Shown: piece after piece, positions 25,942-34,249 of the stretch | Layout of the letters: each line of letters starts with the position of its first letter | Position numbering within the stretch: the stretch's first letter is position 1 | From: Patescibacteria group bacterium | Lineage (GTDB): Bacteria > Patescibacteriota > Saccharimonadia > Saccharimonadales > UBA4665 | Assembly (NCBI GenBank): GCA_030271625.1 | Contig: JARXKN010000001.1 | Span: 1 to 64,000, forward strand | Direction: 5' to 3' | DNA: 64,000 nt | The notes under the pieces: generated by a model | What the model was told of the DNA's origin: nothing | Seen by the model: the letters and a program-made list of their open reading frames with translations, nothing else | The model's database searches: none | Program-made: the position numbers and the translations under genes

Positions 25942-25967
25942 GGGTTCGACTCCCCTCACCCGCACCA
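25942..25967 (+). repeat. Copy of the tRNA-Gly 3' third
   Basis: 26 bases from GGGTTCGACT through CACCCGCACCA repeat the T-arm, acceptor and CCA of tRNA-Gly (25863-25888) exactly. The 53 bases between the tRNA end and the copy hold two hairpins: ACGA.CGC-ttc-GC.TCGT and AAACTGCCCACTGGGCAGTTT (about 25920-25940). The copy lies just before the end of the CNNM gene on the other strand. Confidence 0.9.
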
Positions 25968-25970
25968 TGT

Positions 25971-27011
25971 TTAATTGTTACTATGGCCGTCGTCGCGGAT
26001 TTCGCCGACTAAATCTTCTAGAGCGTCTTCTAGCATTATTACCCCTAGTACTCGGCCACGGCTGTTAGCAACCTGCGCCATGTGCGCGCCAGAGCGCTGC
26101 ATAGCAATCAGGGCATCGTGCAGACTATCTTGCGTCTTCACCACTGGTAATGGACGAATCTCGTGTTTTGGCAGCGGCTTATTGTAATCATCGCGCGGGA
26201 TGTCGAGCATATCTTTTAAGTGTACGTAGCCGACCAGCTTTTTGAGCTTATTCTGAACTGGGAACCGGGAGTAGCCGGTTTGAGCAACTAATTTTTCAAT
26301 GTCGGTAGGCGTTGCCAGCACCGACGTCATAATCAGCTTTTCGACCGGGATAATAATCGCTCCGACTAGCTTCTGGTCGAAACGGAGTGACCCGCGCAGC
26401 AACTGCTCTTCGTCGCTATTAAGCAAGCCTTCACGGTGTGATTCTTCCACAAAACCCGCCACTTCATCACGGGTAAAGCTGCTGGTTATTTCGTCCTTAG
26501 GGCTAATGCCAAACAAACGAGTGATGACCGAAGCCAAGGCGTTTAACGAAATCACTAATGGGTAAAAAATGCGCACTAACCAAAACAGCGTTGGCGTTAA
26601 GGCAATTGCCGCCCGGTCTGGTCCAGCGAGCGCTAAGTTCTTAGGTATCATTTCGCCAAACACCACATGCAGGTAGGTCATAATTAACAGTGCTACCGCG
26701 ATCGAAAATGGGTGCAATAACAGCGTCGACACGTGCAGTGACGTAAAGGGCTGTTCTAGTAACCGAGCGATTAACGGTTCGCCGATAGCACCTAAGCCTA
26801 GTGAACACAAAGTTACACCCAATTGCGCGCCGGCCAACATAACCGAGACTTTTTCCATGGCTTTCAAGGTCGTTTTGGCTAGATTAGATCCGTTCAGGGC
26901 CTGCAACTCGATGACGCTGCGCCGGGCGCTGACTAGTCCAAACTCGGCGGCCACAAAATAGGCGTTACCAGCAATCAAGAATATGATGGCGAAAAAGTCG
27001 TGCCAGGTCAT
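25971..27011 (-). CDS. CNNM/CBS-domain membrane protein, shorter paralog
   Basis: 346 residues of the hemolysin C/CNNM family. N-terminal DUF21 transmembrane domain (residues ~1-170) with SARRSVIELQAL and FGEMIPKNLAL, then a CBS pair (~205-335). It ends right after the second CBS domain (LEDALEDLVGEI) and lacks the C-terminal CorC/HlyC domain that its neighbour has. Family members are linked to magnesium or other divalent-ion transport. Its start overlaps the stop of the upstream paralog by 4 bases (ATGA), so the two are coupled. Confidence 0.88.
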   Translation of the reverse strand: MTWHDFFAIIFLIAGNAYFVAAEFGLVSARRSVIELQALNGSNLAKTTLKAMEKVSVMLAGAQLGVTLCSLGLGAIGEPLIARLLEQPFTSLHVSTLLLHPFSIAVALLIMTYLHVVFGEMIPKNLALAGPDRAAIALTPTLFWLVRIFYPLVISLNALASVITRLFGISPKDEITSSFTRDEVAGFVEESHREGLLNSDEEQLLRGSLRFDQKLVGAIIIPVEKLIMTSVLATPTDIEKLVAQTGYSRFPVQNKLKKLVGYVHLKDMLDIPRDDYNKPLPKHEIRPLPVVKTQDSLHDALIAMQRSGAHMAQVANSRGRVLGVIMLEDALEDLVGEIRDDGHSNN

Positions 27012-28366
27012 GCTGTTTCCTCGCCCTCAAGGCTATCACCCGGCTTCGGTTCTAATTGCAGACGCATACGGTCGACCCGGCGGCCATCCATACGCTCAAT
27101 TGTCAGAATTACCTGCAGCTCTTCGGCGTCACGGTCAATAGCTGGGATGGTGGCGGTTTCGCCGACCTTCGGAACCCGCTCTAAAACATCAATCGCTAAG
27201 CCACCAATCGTTTCGTATTCCCGATCCTCTGGTAAAAAGATGCCCAGTTCCTGACCAATCTCATCGGGCCGCAGCAAGCCAGATACTAGCCAGCCGCCAT
27301 CGTTACGTTTACGAATAAGCGTGCGCGACCGGTCATGCTCATCGTAGACTTCGCCAACCAGCTCTTCTATAAGGTCCTCAATGGTCACAATCCCGTCGGC
27401 GCCACCAAATTCATCGATGATGATGGCCATTTGCAAGCCACCGCCGCGTAAGCGCTTGAGTAACGGATCAAGCTCGATGCTCGACGGCACCACGACTGGC
27501 TCTTGCATAATTTGGGAGGTCAGCGTGGTTTCGCGATCAGCCTCGGGTACACTGACGGCTTTTTTAATGTGGACCGTGCCAATCACGTCATCAAGGCTAC
27601 TGTTTTTAACGACCGGAAAGCGTGAAAAGCCAGTCCGCCGGGCTAAGGCAATAACGGCCGAGACTGGATCGTCAACATTAATGGTGTAGACCCGGACGCG
27701 GGGCGTCATAACATCGAGCGCCGTTAATTCACCAAAGGCGAGTGACCGCTCCAGCATGCGAGCAGTTTCACGCGGCAAGGTTCCCTTATCGGCCGAACGG
27801 CGAACCAGGCTCGCTAACTCGTCGGCTGATCGGGCGGAAGCTAATTCTTCGCGGGGCTCCATACCAAAGCGGCGCAGAATAAAGGCCGCACTGCCATTAA
27901 AAACAATGATTGGCCCGCGCATCACTTGGGTAAATAACCGAATCACCGCCTGCACTCGTCGGGCGGTGCCAAACGGAATGGCAATGGCGACATATTTCGG
28001 TACTAGTTCTCCGAGCACCATGGTGACGACGGTAGCAATTGCCAAACCAACAATCGTGGCCACCGATGTCGCTGCTGCCCCGTGTACACCGAGAGAAATT
28101 AACGGTTCGTGTAAGACCCGGATTAGCGTCGGTTCGGCCAGGAAACCAATCGCCAGGTTAGTTATAGTGATGCCAACCTGCGAGCCCGATAACTGGGTGT
28201 TAAATGACTTGAGAGCCAGCAGCACCCCAGCGGCTTGTTTATCGCCGCGGGCCGCATGGCGCTCGACGGTCGTACGGTTAACGGTAATTAACGCAAACTC
28301 GGCAGCTACAAAGATGGCACAAAGTCCCACCAGACCTAAACTTACTAATAACAGGAGGACACTCAT
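27008..28366 (-). CDS. CNNM/CBS/CorC membrane protein, full-length paralog
   Basis: 452 residues: DUF21 domain (FAAEFALITVNRTTVER, LGELVPKYVAIA), CBS pair (~210-335) and a CorC/HlyC domain (~355-440, GGWLVSGLLRPDEIGQELG, YETIGGLAIDVLERVPKVGE). Same family as the downstream gene, and probably a partner in a heteromeric ion transporter or sensor. Two tandem paralogs are a common arrangement in many bacteria. Function is by family. Confidence 0.9.
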   Translation of the reverse strand: MSVLLLLVSLGLVGLCAIFVAAEFALITVNRTTVERHAARGDKQAAGVLLALKSFNTQLSGSQVGITITNLAIGFLAEPTLIRVLHEPLISLGVHGAAATSVATIVGLAIATVVTMVLGELVPKYVAIAIPFGTARRVQAVIRLFTQVMRGPIIVFNGSAAFILRRFGMEPREELASARSADELASLVRRSADKGTLPRETARMLERSLAFGELTALDVMTPRVRVYTINVDDPVSAVIALARRTGFSRFPVVKNSSLDDVIGTVHIKKAVSVPEADRETTLTSQIMQEPVVVPSSIELDPLLKRLRGGGLQMAIIIDEFGGADGIVTIEDLIEELVGEVYDEHDRSRTLIRKRNDGGWLVSGLLRPDEIGQELGIFLPEDREYETIGGLAIDVLERVPKVGETATIPAIDRDAEELQVILTIERMDGRRVDRMRLQLEPKPGDSLEGEETA

Positions 28367-28411
28367 TAAGTCCCTCTACTGTAGCGCTCTAGAGGTGAAA
28401 AGGCAACAATT

Positions 28412-29872
28412 TTAAGCGTTATAGGTCGAGGAGCTAATAGTGCCGCCTTGGCCGGTCCAGTTAGTGTGAAAGACTTCGCCGCGCGGCTTATCAGTTCGTT
28501 CGTAAGTGTGAGCCCCAAAGTAATCACGCTGGGCTTGCAACAAATTGGCGGGTAGCTGCTGGCTGCGGTAGGCGTCATAAAACGCTAAGGCGGTCGACAT
28601 CGCTGGAACCGGGATGCCGGCGGTAGTTGCTACCCCTATCACCCGGCGCCATGAGGCTTGGGTGTCGGTAATTACTTTCGTAAAGAACGGATCGAGCAAC
28701 AAGTTCTCCAGCTGTGGATTAGTATCAAAGGCAGCTTTTATATCACCCAAGAAGCGGCTACGGATGATACAGCCGCCACGCCACATCAGAGCGACACCGC
28801 CATAATTAAGATTCCAACCATACTCCGCCGCCGCGGCGCGCAGCAACATGTACCCCTGAGCGTAGCTAACAACCTTCGAGGCGTATAAGGCCTGCCGAAT
28901 GTGTTCCACTAGCTCACGGTCACCGCTGCCATCAGGCTTGGGGCCGCCGAGCAGCTTACTGGCCGCTAAGCGCTGCTCTTTAAAGGAGGAGATAGTCCGA
29001 GCGTAGACCGCCTCCGCAATCAAAGAAACCGGCTGGCCCAGATCAGCCGAGCTGATAACCGTCCATTTACCGGTACCCTTTTGACCGGCTGTATCTAAAA
29101 TTTTATCCACCAGCGGTTGGCCGTCAGCGTCTTTATACTCAAGGATGTCGGCGGTGATCTTTATCAGAAAGCTATCGAGCTCGCCGGCGTCCCAATCGCG
29201 GAAAATAGCCGCCATTTCATCGGCCTGCAAGCCTAAATGTTCATGCAATAACTGATAGGCTTCACCAATAAGCTGCATATCGCCATACTCAATACCGTTG
29301 TGAACCATCTTTACGTAGTGGCCAGCGCCACCTTCACCAACCCACTCGCAACACGGTGAACCGTCCTCGACCTTGGCGGCAATCGACTGGAAGATGTCTT
29401 TAACATGAGGCCAAGCCGCCGGCGAGCCGCCGGGCATAATCGATGGGCCATGGCGGGCGCCCTCTTCACCACCAGAGACGCCAGTACCAATGTAGAGTAA
29501 ATCTTTGGACTCAGCGTAGGCCACGCGACGGATAGTATCGGTAAACAGTGAGTTGCCGCCATCAATAATAATGTCGCCGGGTTCCAAATGCGGCAGCAGA
29601 TGTTCTATTGTCTGGTCAACTGCTTCACCAGCCTTTACCATCAACATGACCCGACGCGGCGTCTTAAGCTGGGCGACCATTTCTTCTATGGAATGAGCAC
29701 CGACGACGTTCGTGCCCTTGGCTTCGGTCGCCAAGAAGTCATCAACCTTACTGACCGTTCGGTTAAAGGCCACAACTTTAAAACCGTGGTCGTTCATGTT
29801 TAGGATGAGATTCTGACCCATTACTGCCAGTCCAATTACGGCAATATCGGCTTTTGCTCCAGATTCATCCAT
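28412..29872 (-). CDS. gnd: 6-phosphogluconate dehydrogenase, decarboxylating
   Basis: Converts 6-phosphogluconate to ribulose 5-phosphate with NADP+ reduction and CO2 release. 486 residues. N-terminal dinucleotide fold GLAVMGQNLILNMNDHGF and NRT, then the substrate signature GTGVSGGEEGARHGPSIMPGG, the catalytic Lys/Asn in HYVKMVHNGIEYGDMQ, and the C-terminal GTGKWT. Typical length for the long form. AAGGGG lies 8 bases before the ATG. It indicates at least part of an oxidative pentose phosphate route in an organism otherwise expected to be metabolically reduced. Confidence 0.97.
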   Translation of the reverse strand: MDESGAKADIAVIGLAVMGQNLILNMNDHGFKVVAFNRTVSKVDDFLATEAKGTNVVGAHSIEEMVAQLKTPRRVMLMVKAGEAVDQTIEHLLPHLEPGDIIIDGGNSLFTDTIRRVAYAESKDLLYIGTGVSGGEEGARHGPSIMPGGSPAAWPHVKDIFQSIAAKVEDGSPCCEWVGEGGAGHYVKMVHNGIEYGDMQLIGEAYQLLHEHLGLQADEMAAIFRDWDAGELDSFLIKITADILEYKDADGQPLVDKILDTAGQKGTGKWTVISSADLGQPVSLIAEAVYARTISSFKEQRLAASKLLGGPKPDGSGDRELVEHIRQALYASKVVSYAQGYMLLRAAAAEYGWNLNYGGVALMWRGGCIIRSRFLGDIKAAFDTNPQLENLLLDPFFTKVITDTQASWRRVIGVATTAGIPVPAMSTALAFYDAYRSQQLPANLLQAQRDYFGAHTYERTDKPRGEVFHTNWTGQGGTISSSTYNA

Positions 29873-29949
29873 GTGTAGTCCCCTTAGTTATACTGCTATT
29901 GTACCGTACTTGCCGCTTGCAAATGTACTGCGTGGTACCATGGACCAAT

Positions 29950-30795
29950 ATGCATCTGTACATCTTGCCGCTCATTGCCGCTTTGCTCTGCGCCGTCTGT
30001 AACGGTAGCGCCGCTGTGCTACAAAAAATCAGTGCCGATAAAGAGAAGAACGTGCAGTCCCTGGACGCCGGCTTACTCTGGCGGCTAGCCCAAAACAAAA
30101 CTTACTTAGCGGGCATCGTGCTCGATATTTTAGGTTGGGTATTTACGCTCTACGCCGTCCACTATTTGCCACTGTTTTTAGTAGAAGCGATTATTGCCGC
30201 CAACATTGTGTTCACCGCCCTACTAGAGCGCTTTGTCCGGCATCAAGCATTAAGCCGTAAAGCCTACACCGCAATTTCGATAATTCTGGCTGGGTTAGTT
30301 TTGATTGCACTTGCCTCGGCACCCGAAAAAGCCCATCCTATAAGCCGTTTCATAGAACTACTTATCCTGCTATCGCCGTTACCGATAGCCTTGGCCGGCC
30401 TACTCTTAGCTCGCAGCAAGCGTTACATAGCCTGTATCGGGTTAGCTGCGCTTGGTGGCTTATCTTTTGGTGATACGTCTATTATTGGCCGCATCTTCAG
30501 TCCTTCGATACCACTGTGGCATACCCTTTATAGCCCGCAAGTATTTGCCCTCATTGCCAGCGGCACCCTTGGAGTACTGTTATTTTCAATCGCTCTGCAG
30601 CGGGCCCAGGCAACGATCGTTAACGCCACCATGTCTGCCAGTCAAACGCTTATTCCGGCTCTGGTGGGGATTGTGTTTCTAGGTGACCGAGCCCGTGGGG
30701 GCTTGTGGTACTTAATCTTTGTCGGTGGCGCTTTGGCGTTTTCCGGGCTATTCATTCTTACCATCAAAGTTCCAGCCAAAAATACTACTGTCTAA
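29950..30795 (+). CDS. DMT-superfamily membrane transporter-like protein (EamA-like)
   Basis: About 281 residues with nine or ten hydrophobic segments arranged as two halves, and the drug/metabolite-transporter look (FLVEAIIAANIVFTALLERF; TIVNATMSASQTLIPALVGIVFLGDR). The substrate cannot be assigned. Start chosen at ATG 29950, where the first hydrophobic segment begins; in-frame ATGs at 29854 and 29923 are possible. No clear Shine-Dalgarno is seen for any of them. Divergent from gnd. Confidence 0.8.
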   Translation: MHLYILPLIAALLCAVCNGSAAVLQKISADKEKNVQSLDAGLLWRLAQNKTYLAGIVLDILGWVFTLYAVHYLPLFLVEAIIAANIVFTALLERFVRHQALSRKAYTAISIILAGLVLIALASAPEKAHPISRFIELLILLSPLPIALAGLLLARSKRYIACIGLAALGGLSFGDTSIIGRIFSPSIPLWHTLYSPQVFALIASGTLGVLLFSIALQRAQATIVNATMSASQTLIPALVGIVFLGDRARGGLWYLIFVGGALAFSGLFILTIKVPAKNTTV

Positions 30796-30804
30796 TTCTT
30801 TAAC

Positions 30805-30840
30805 TTGGCGGGCCGTGGCTCTTGCGGTACAGAACTATTT
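30805..30840 (-). repeat. 36-bp element at the end of an AT-rich single-gene unit (copy A)
   Basis: TTGGCGGGCCGTGGCT (30805-30820), 11 variable bases, then GAACTATTT (30832-30840). The same two blocks with identical spacing occur at 31204-31239. The first 10-11 bases also match the tRNA-Asp 3' end and its copy. On minus the element overlaps the stop codon of the 110-residue protein. Confidence 0.75.
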
Positions 30841-31167
30841 CTCTACGCCGAGCACTGCCAGTAACCCAGTGGCTGCAATACGTTTATCTTCAGAAAGTGT
30901 TTGATTCTGCTCTGCTAAAAGAGCACTTGTTATGATTGCACTTTTAAATTCGGCTGTTGAGCCGCCACGAAAGTGAGCTTTTAGGTCATCCATTGTTTCG
31001 GTGTCGCTATCAGAGAGTTCATGGGCACGTTGCAGAGCACGTAAACTGCTTACTGCATCTGGACAGGCCTCAGTAATCTCCAAAACATTGATTGCTGTGT
31101 CTACTTGAAGCCTGCCTGAGAGAAACATTTCATCGGGACCAAACCGGTTTGCGTCGAAAGCTGTCAT
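30835..31167 (-). CDS. Unknown 110-residue protein in a single-gene unit
   Basis: Acidic, soluble, probably helical (residues ~20-100), no cysteine motif beyond one Cys, no signal peptide. No family recognised. A TTGATT, 17-base spacer and TATTAT promoter (31175-31203) ends 7 bases before the ATG with no Shine-Dalgarno, so the mRNA should be leaderless. The -35 begins right where repeat copy B ends, and the gene's stop codon lies inside copy A, so promoter, gene and element form a compact unit. Confidence 0.65.
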   Translation of the reverse strand: MTAFDANRFGPDEMFLSGRLQVDTAINVLEITEACPDAVSSLRALQRAHELSDSDTETMDDLKAHFRGGSTAEFKSAIITSALLAEQNQTLSEDKRIAATGLLAVLGVEK

Positions 31168-31174
31168 AAAATAA

Positions 31175-31203
31175 ATAATACCATAATAGTAGTATTAAAT
31201 CAA
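31175..31203 (-). promoter_or_regulatory. Leaderless promoter of the 110-residue protein gene
   Basis: Minus-strand TTGATT, 17-base spacer, TATTAT ending 7 bases before the ATG. It abuts repeat copy B. Confidence 0.5.
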
Positions 31204-31239
31204 TTGGCGGGCCGTGGCTTCGGAAATATGGAACTATTT
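31204..31239 (-). repeat. 36-bp element (copy B)
   Basis: TTGGCGGGCCGTGGCT (31204-31219), 11 variable bases, GAACTATTT (31231-31239), identical in both blocks and spacing to copy A. It sits right after the stop codon of the peptidase-like gene (on minus). Confidence 0.75.
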
Positions 31240-31847
31240 TAGCTTGTCAGAATGTAGTCTGAATCTCCAAGAGTCTTCACCGTAGCGTACTGAGCCATAT
31301 CGATAGCGCACTTATCTAATACCTCTATGTACTTTTCATTTCCCCAATGCGGTATGATTCCATAATCTACTAAGCCCAAACCATCCCAAATCACTTCAGG
31401 CGCAAGGTTTGAATCGTCTATGTTCTCTATACCATGTAAAGTCCTACCAGCGATTACCGCACCTGCACTTTCGCCACCATAGACAAGCCCGTTCTTAATT
31501 AATTCTATGATTAACTTATGAAAACTAGATTGTTGAATAGCCCAATTTAAATAAAAGGTATTGCCACCCATTATCCAGACTCCTTGAAAATTTCTTAACG
31601 TCTTCTTTAAATCGTCTCTTCGGTCTTTATATTCTAAAAGGTCTAGAATTATCGGCTCGAAGCCCATAGATTTCAACCTGACACAAAGTGCCTCGACGTA
31701 AGGCAAACTTTTCTCTTTAGGATAAACATCCCCGGCATTTGGTATGATAGCGATTCTATTAGACTGAGTTTTCTCAAATAGTTGCTTGAATGCCTGTTCG
31801 TTAGGGATGGAAAGTGACGAAAGGTATATTTTTTGTACTTGATTCAT
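31239..31847 (-). CDS. Peptidase S51-like (dipeptidase E family) protein
   Basis: 202 residues. The nucleophile elbow GGESAGAVIAG near residue 123, IMGGNTF near 92 and the N-terminal strand IAIIPNAGD mark the peptidase E/S51 branch of the class I glutamine amidotransferase-like fold, which includes Asp-dipeptidase and cyanophycinase. Substrate not assignable. Base composition is clearly more AT-rich and codon use differs from neighbours, suggesting transfer. A -10 TATCAT ends 6 bases before the ATG, predicting a leaderless mRNA; a terminator-like hairpin (31863-31886) lies just upstream. Confidence 0.85.
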   Translation of the reverse strand: MNQVQKIYLSSLSIPNEQAFKQLFEKTQSNRIAIIPNAGDVYPKEKSLPYVEALCVRLKSMGFEPIILDLLEYKDRRDDLKKTLRNFQGVWIMGGNTFYLNWAIQQSSFHKLIIELIKNGLVYGGESAGAVIAGRTLHGIENIDDSNLAPEVIWDGLGLVDYGIIPHWGNEKYIEVLDKCAIDMAQYATVKTLGDSDYILTS

Positions 31848-31862
31848 AAAATAATGATAGCA

Positions 31863-31886
31863 AAAAGAGACTATAAGGTCTCTTTT
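31863..31886. terminator. Hairpin with A and T tracts upstream of the S51-like gene
   Basis: AAAAGAGAC and GTCTCTTTT form a 9-bp stem with a 6-base loop. Either a terminator for a transcript from tRNA-Asp side or part of the mobile unit. Confidence 0.55.
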
Positions 31887-31901
31887 GTATAGTACTTATG
31901 C

Positions 31902-31921
31902 TTGGCGGGCCCGACCGGACT
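31902..31921 (-). repeat. Copy of the tRNA-Asp 3' end
   Basis: The 20 bases TTGGCGGGCCCGACCGGACT are identical to 32074-32093, the CCA, acceptor and T-stem of tRNA-Asp. AGCGCACTTCGTGC follows, a UUCG-type hairpin like the one after the tRNA-Val copy. Confidence 0.9.
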
Positions 31922-32073
31922 AGCGCACTTCGTGCTTTATCCGCTTACCTTTCTCGGAGCAAGCTCCTGCGAGAGGTTCGCTCCAAGAACCGGCGCCCTG
32001 CGGGCTGTGCCGCTTGCAAGCTCAGTTCGGGATTCAGCAAATAAAAAGACCTACACGAGGTAGGTCTTTTTAT
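31922..32073. other. Palindrome-rich 152-base interval between the copy and tRNA-Asp
   Basis: Opens with AGCGCACTTCGTGC, has TTCTCGGAGCAAGCTCCTGC (31951-31970) that recurs in complement near tRNA-Thr, and GGTTC/GAACC. It ends in a terminator (32039-32074) where AAATAAAAAGACCTAC pairs with GTAGGTCTTTTTATTT. No gene. Confidence 0.7.
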
Positions 32074-32074
32074 T

Positions 32075-32150
32075 TGGCGGGCCCGACCGGACTTGAACCG
32101 GCGATCTCCTCCGTGACAGGGAGGCGTGATAACCGCTTCACTACGAGCCC
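32075..32150 (-). tRNA. tRNA-Asp (anticodon GTC)
   Basis: Acceptor GGGCTCG pairs with CGGGCCC (one G-T), anticodon stem CCTCC/GGAGG with loop CTGTCAC giving GTC, T-arm GCCGGTTCAAGTCCGGT. CCA is encoded. A 16-bp terminator begins at once. Confidence 0.97.
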
Positions 32151-32237
32151 TCGTGGTGGTATTGCGGTGAAATACAGGGGTAATCATAGCAATTTTATTC
32201 GCTAAAAGCAACCCGGAGCCGCTGTGTAAATTATTGG

Positions 32238-33314
32238 CTAGATCTTAATGTACTGGTGGCTCGGCTGTTTGGCCGCCAGCGGCTTGATACGGCTATCGAT
32301 ATCTTTGATGTTGAACTGAATATGAGCCGCGTGGACACTGGAACCATTGGTATCTATGACCTTGATAATTTCGCGGGTGTAGCCGCTGGTTATTAAGCCG
32401 GAGGTTTCATTAGCTTTAAGGCTAAAGAAGGCGGCAGCTAACTGTGGTGGGACAGCGTGGTCGGAGCGCAAAATTGGGTTAGGGTACTGGCCGCCATTAG
32501 TTTTTGTAGCTGCATCGTCAGAATTGGCAGTAGCCAGGGCGGCAAAGTCGGCCCCACCCTGCACTTGCTTGAGTACGCTGTTGGCACGGTCCAAACTTAC
32601 GGTGTCGAGCGTGCTGGCTACTTTTTGTTGCAGTAACTGTTGGCGCAGTTCACGTTCGAAGTCAGTGACGCTCCAACCCCAGAATTCGTTGAGTACATCT
32701 TTAAAGACTCGGTCGTTACTACCCAACCGATTCTGGCTGCGGACCAAAGCAACTTGGTCATGTACTTCTTGGTCAGTGACATGAATGCCTTTAGGAGCGG
32801 CTAGTTCTTTGACGTAGGCCGCCTGAATCACAGAGTTCATAGCCTGAGTTTTTAAGCGCGCTAGCTGAGGTTTACCGTTCGGCGCACTGAAATCAATGTG
32901 TTGCTGCGTGTGGTAGTAGTGCATGTTGCGCTTTAGTTCGAACAAATAACTTTCGTAGCTCACCCATTTACTACCAGCTTTGGCGACAGGTAGCGGTATT
33001 ACCCGCGTGACATCGTATAAAAAAGTTGACGTTGATTGGAACCGGTACAGCGCCAGCCCAACATAACTAAAGAAGGCAATCAAAGCGGTTACCAGCAAGA
33101 TAGCCGAGGTGCGGACTACGCGGTGTTTAGAGTGCTGTAATGGATAAATAAACTTGCGGGCACCAGCCAACACCTCTTCACGGTGCTCGGCAACGGTGTC
33201 GTTGGTAATCCGCGGCACGTTGGCAAACGCCTCAGTTACCCGAGCTTCGGCGCCAAGCCGGCGCTTAATCGGGTTCTTCAGTTTTAACTTAGGGCTTAAT
33301 TTAGGTTTCTTCAT
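32238..33314 (-). CDS. Membrane-anchored parvulin-type peptidyl-prolyl isomerase (SurA/PpiC-like)
   Basis: 358 residues from ATG 33314. A single hydrophobic segment near residues 88-112 anchors a large extracellular part. It has the SurA N-like helical region (HVTDQEVHDQVA, LRQQLLQQKVA) and a parvulin-like stretch (ADFAALATANSDDAATKTNGGQ). The parvulin domain is weakly conserved, so isomerase activity is inferred; a chaperone for exported proteins such as pilins and surface proteins is the likely role. The ATG overlaps the end of the PH-domain gene by 14 bases; a longer start at 33377 would overlap more. Confidence 0.82.
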   Translation of the reverse strand: MKKPKLSPKLKLKNPIKRRLGAEARVTEAFANVPRITNDTVAEHREEVLAGARKFIYPLQHSKHRVVRTSAILLVTALIAFFSYVGLALYRFQSTSTFLYDVTRVIPLPVAKAGSKWVSYESYLFELKRNMHYYHTQQHIDFSAPNGKPQLARLKTQAMNSVIQAAYVKELAAPKGIHVTDQEVHDQVALVRSQNRLGSNDRVFKDVLNEFWGWSVTDFERELRQQLLQQKVASTLDTVSLDRANSVLKQVQGGADFAALATANSDDAATKTNGGQYPNPILRSDHAVPPQLAAAFFSLKANETSGLITSGYTREIIKVIDTNGSSVHAAHIQFNIKDIDSRIKPLAAKQPSHQYIKI

Positions 33315-33852
33315 CAGATAATTCTGCCGGTGAGGTAGCAGCTGCCGGATATGGTCCAGTGGCAATTCCTTCGGCACGCAGGATGTTCAAGATTTTTTTC
33401 TGAATCTTTCCAGGATGATGTACATCATGAATTGTCAGGTCTCCAACATACGTCTGCATCTTTATTGTACCAAATCCAAGCAGCGTTTCTTGTAATCCAG
33501 AGACTTCGTAATTAACTGACTGAATCTGACTAAGCGCTAAATCGGCCACTGCCCGGTGGAACATCCCCTTTTGACTAATCTGAATAAAGCGTTGGTTAGT
33601 AAGGATAAACACACTGAAGTGCCAGCCAATCCACGATGGCATAAAACAGAGAATCCCCAGAATAAAGCCAGCCGCCAGGCCGCCAAAGAAAAAGCCAAAA
33701 CCTAGATCTGGTTTAATGGCTGCTGGCAAAATACCAATCAGCGGCCCAAACATGGCCAAGACCAGACCTTTGCGCATAACTACCGGATGGCGATGGAAAA
33801 CGTACAAGACTTCTTCGTCATCAAACTGATCGGCAAAATATTTTGTGGCCAT
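33301..33852 (-). CDS. Membrane protein with bacterial PH domain
   Basis: 183 residues. Two hydrophobic segments at about 28-50 and 53-80, then a bPH2-type domain (FILTNQRFIQISQKGMFHRAVADLALSQIQSVNYEV in pieces, GFGTIKMQTY). This is the YdbS/YdbT-like layout. Function unknown; such proteins sit at the membrane. It overlaps the parvulin downstream and follows the small membrane protein by one base, so three genes form an operon. Confidence 0.85.
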   Translation of the reverse strand: MATKYFADQFDDEEVLYVFHRHPVVMRKGLVLAMFGPLIGILPAAIKPDLGFGFFFGGLAAGFILGILCFMPSWIGWHFSVFILTNQRFIQISQKGMFHRAVADLALSQIQSVNYEVSGLQETLLGFGTIKMQTYVGDLTIHDVHHPGKIQKKILNILRAEGIATGPYPAAATSPAELSDEET

Positions 33853-33853
33853 C

Positions 33854-34072
33854 TTATTTGGTACCGGTCTTATCGGTCATGCGGCAGTCCATGGTGCCGG
33901 TATCAGGATTTAGACAGGTATCGGCATCTAGACAATGTCCGGCTATTAGTTGTTGATTAGCACTACAGGTTTTTGGCCGTGACAGCTTATACAGCGCACC
34001 GCCGCCTACTAGTAGAATCAGGATGATAATCGCTAGAATAAACTTTGTGGAAAGTGTTCCAGACTTATACAT
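33854..34072 (-). CDS. Small membrane-anchored cysteine-containing protein
   Basis: 72 residues: N-terminal hydrophobic segment at about 10-30, then an exported tail with four cysteines (CSANQQLIAGHCLDADTC and MDC). Cysteine spacing recalls the Cys-pair repeats of the larger surface proteins in this window. Function unknown. It precedes the PH-domain gene by one base. Confidence 0.7.
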   Translation of the reverse strand: MYKSGTLSTKFILAIIILILLVGGGALYKLSRPKTCSANQQLIAGHCLDADTCLNPDTGTMDCRMTDKTGTK

Positions 34073-34118
34073 AAAAACAGTATAACAGCATAAGCGTGAT
34101 AACAGTGGTGCAAGTTAG

Positions 34119-34193
34119 TGGTGCCCCCACCACGATTCGAACGTAGAGCTTCTCCTTAGGACGGAGTTGTTTTATCCATTGAACTATGGGGGC
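34119..34193 (-). tRNA. tRNA-Arg (anticodon CCT)
   Basis: Acceptor GCCCCCA pairs with TGGGGGC, anticodon stem CTCC/GGAG with loop GTCCTAA giving CCT, T-arm GTTCGAA. CCA is encoded. Confidence 0.95.
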
Positions 34194-34249
34194 CTGAGTG
34201 AAGCATATCAGAAAAGATGCTTGCATATTTTTGATATGTGAACGATGGT

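Noticed and set aside
30805-30840. True tRNA 3' fragment in repeat copies A and B
   Set aside because: Only the first 10-11 bases match tRNA-Asp, and the distance from the TTC block to CCA does not fit a tRNA. Kept as separate elements.
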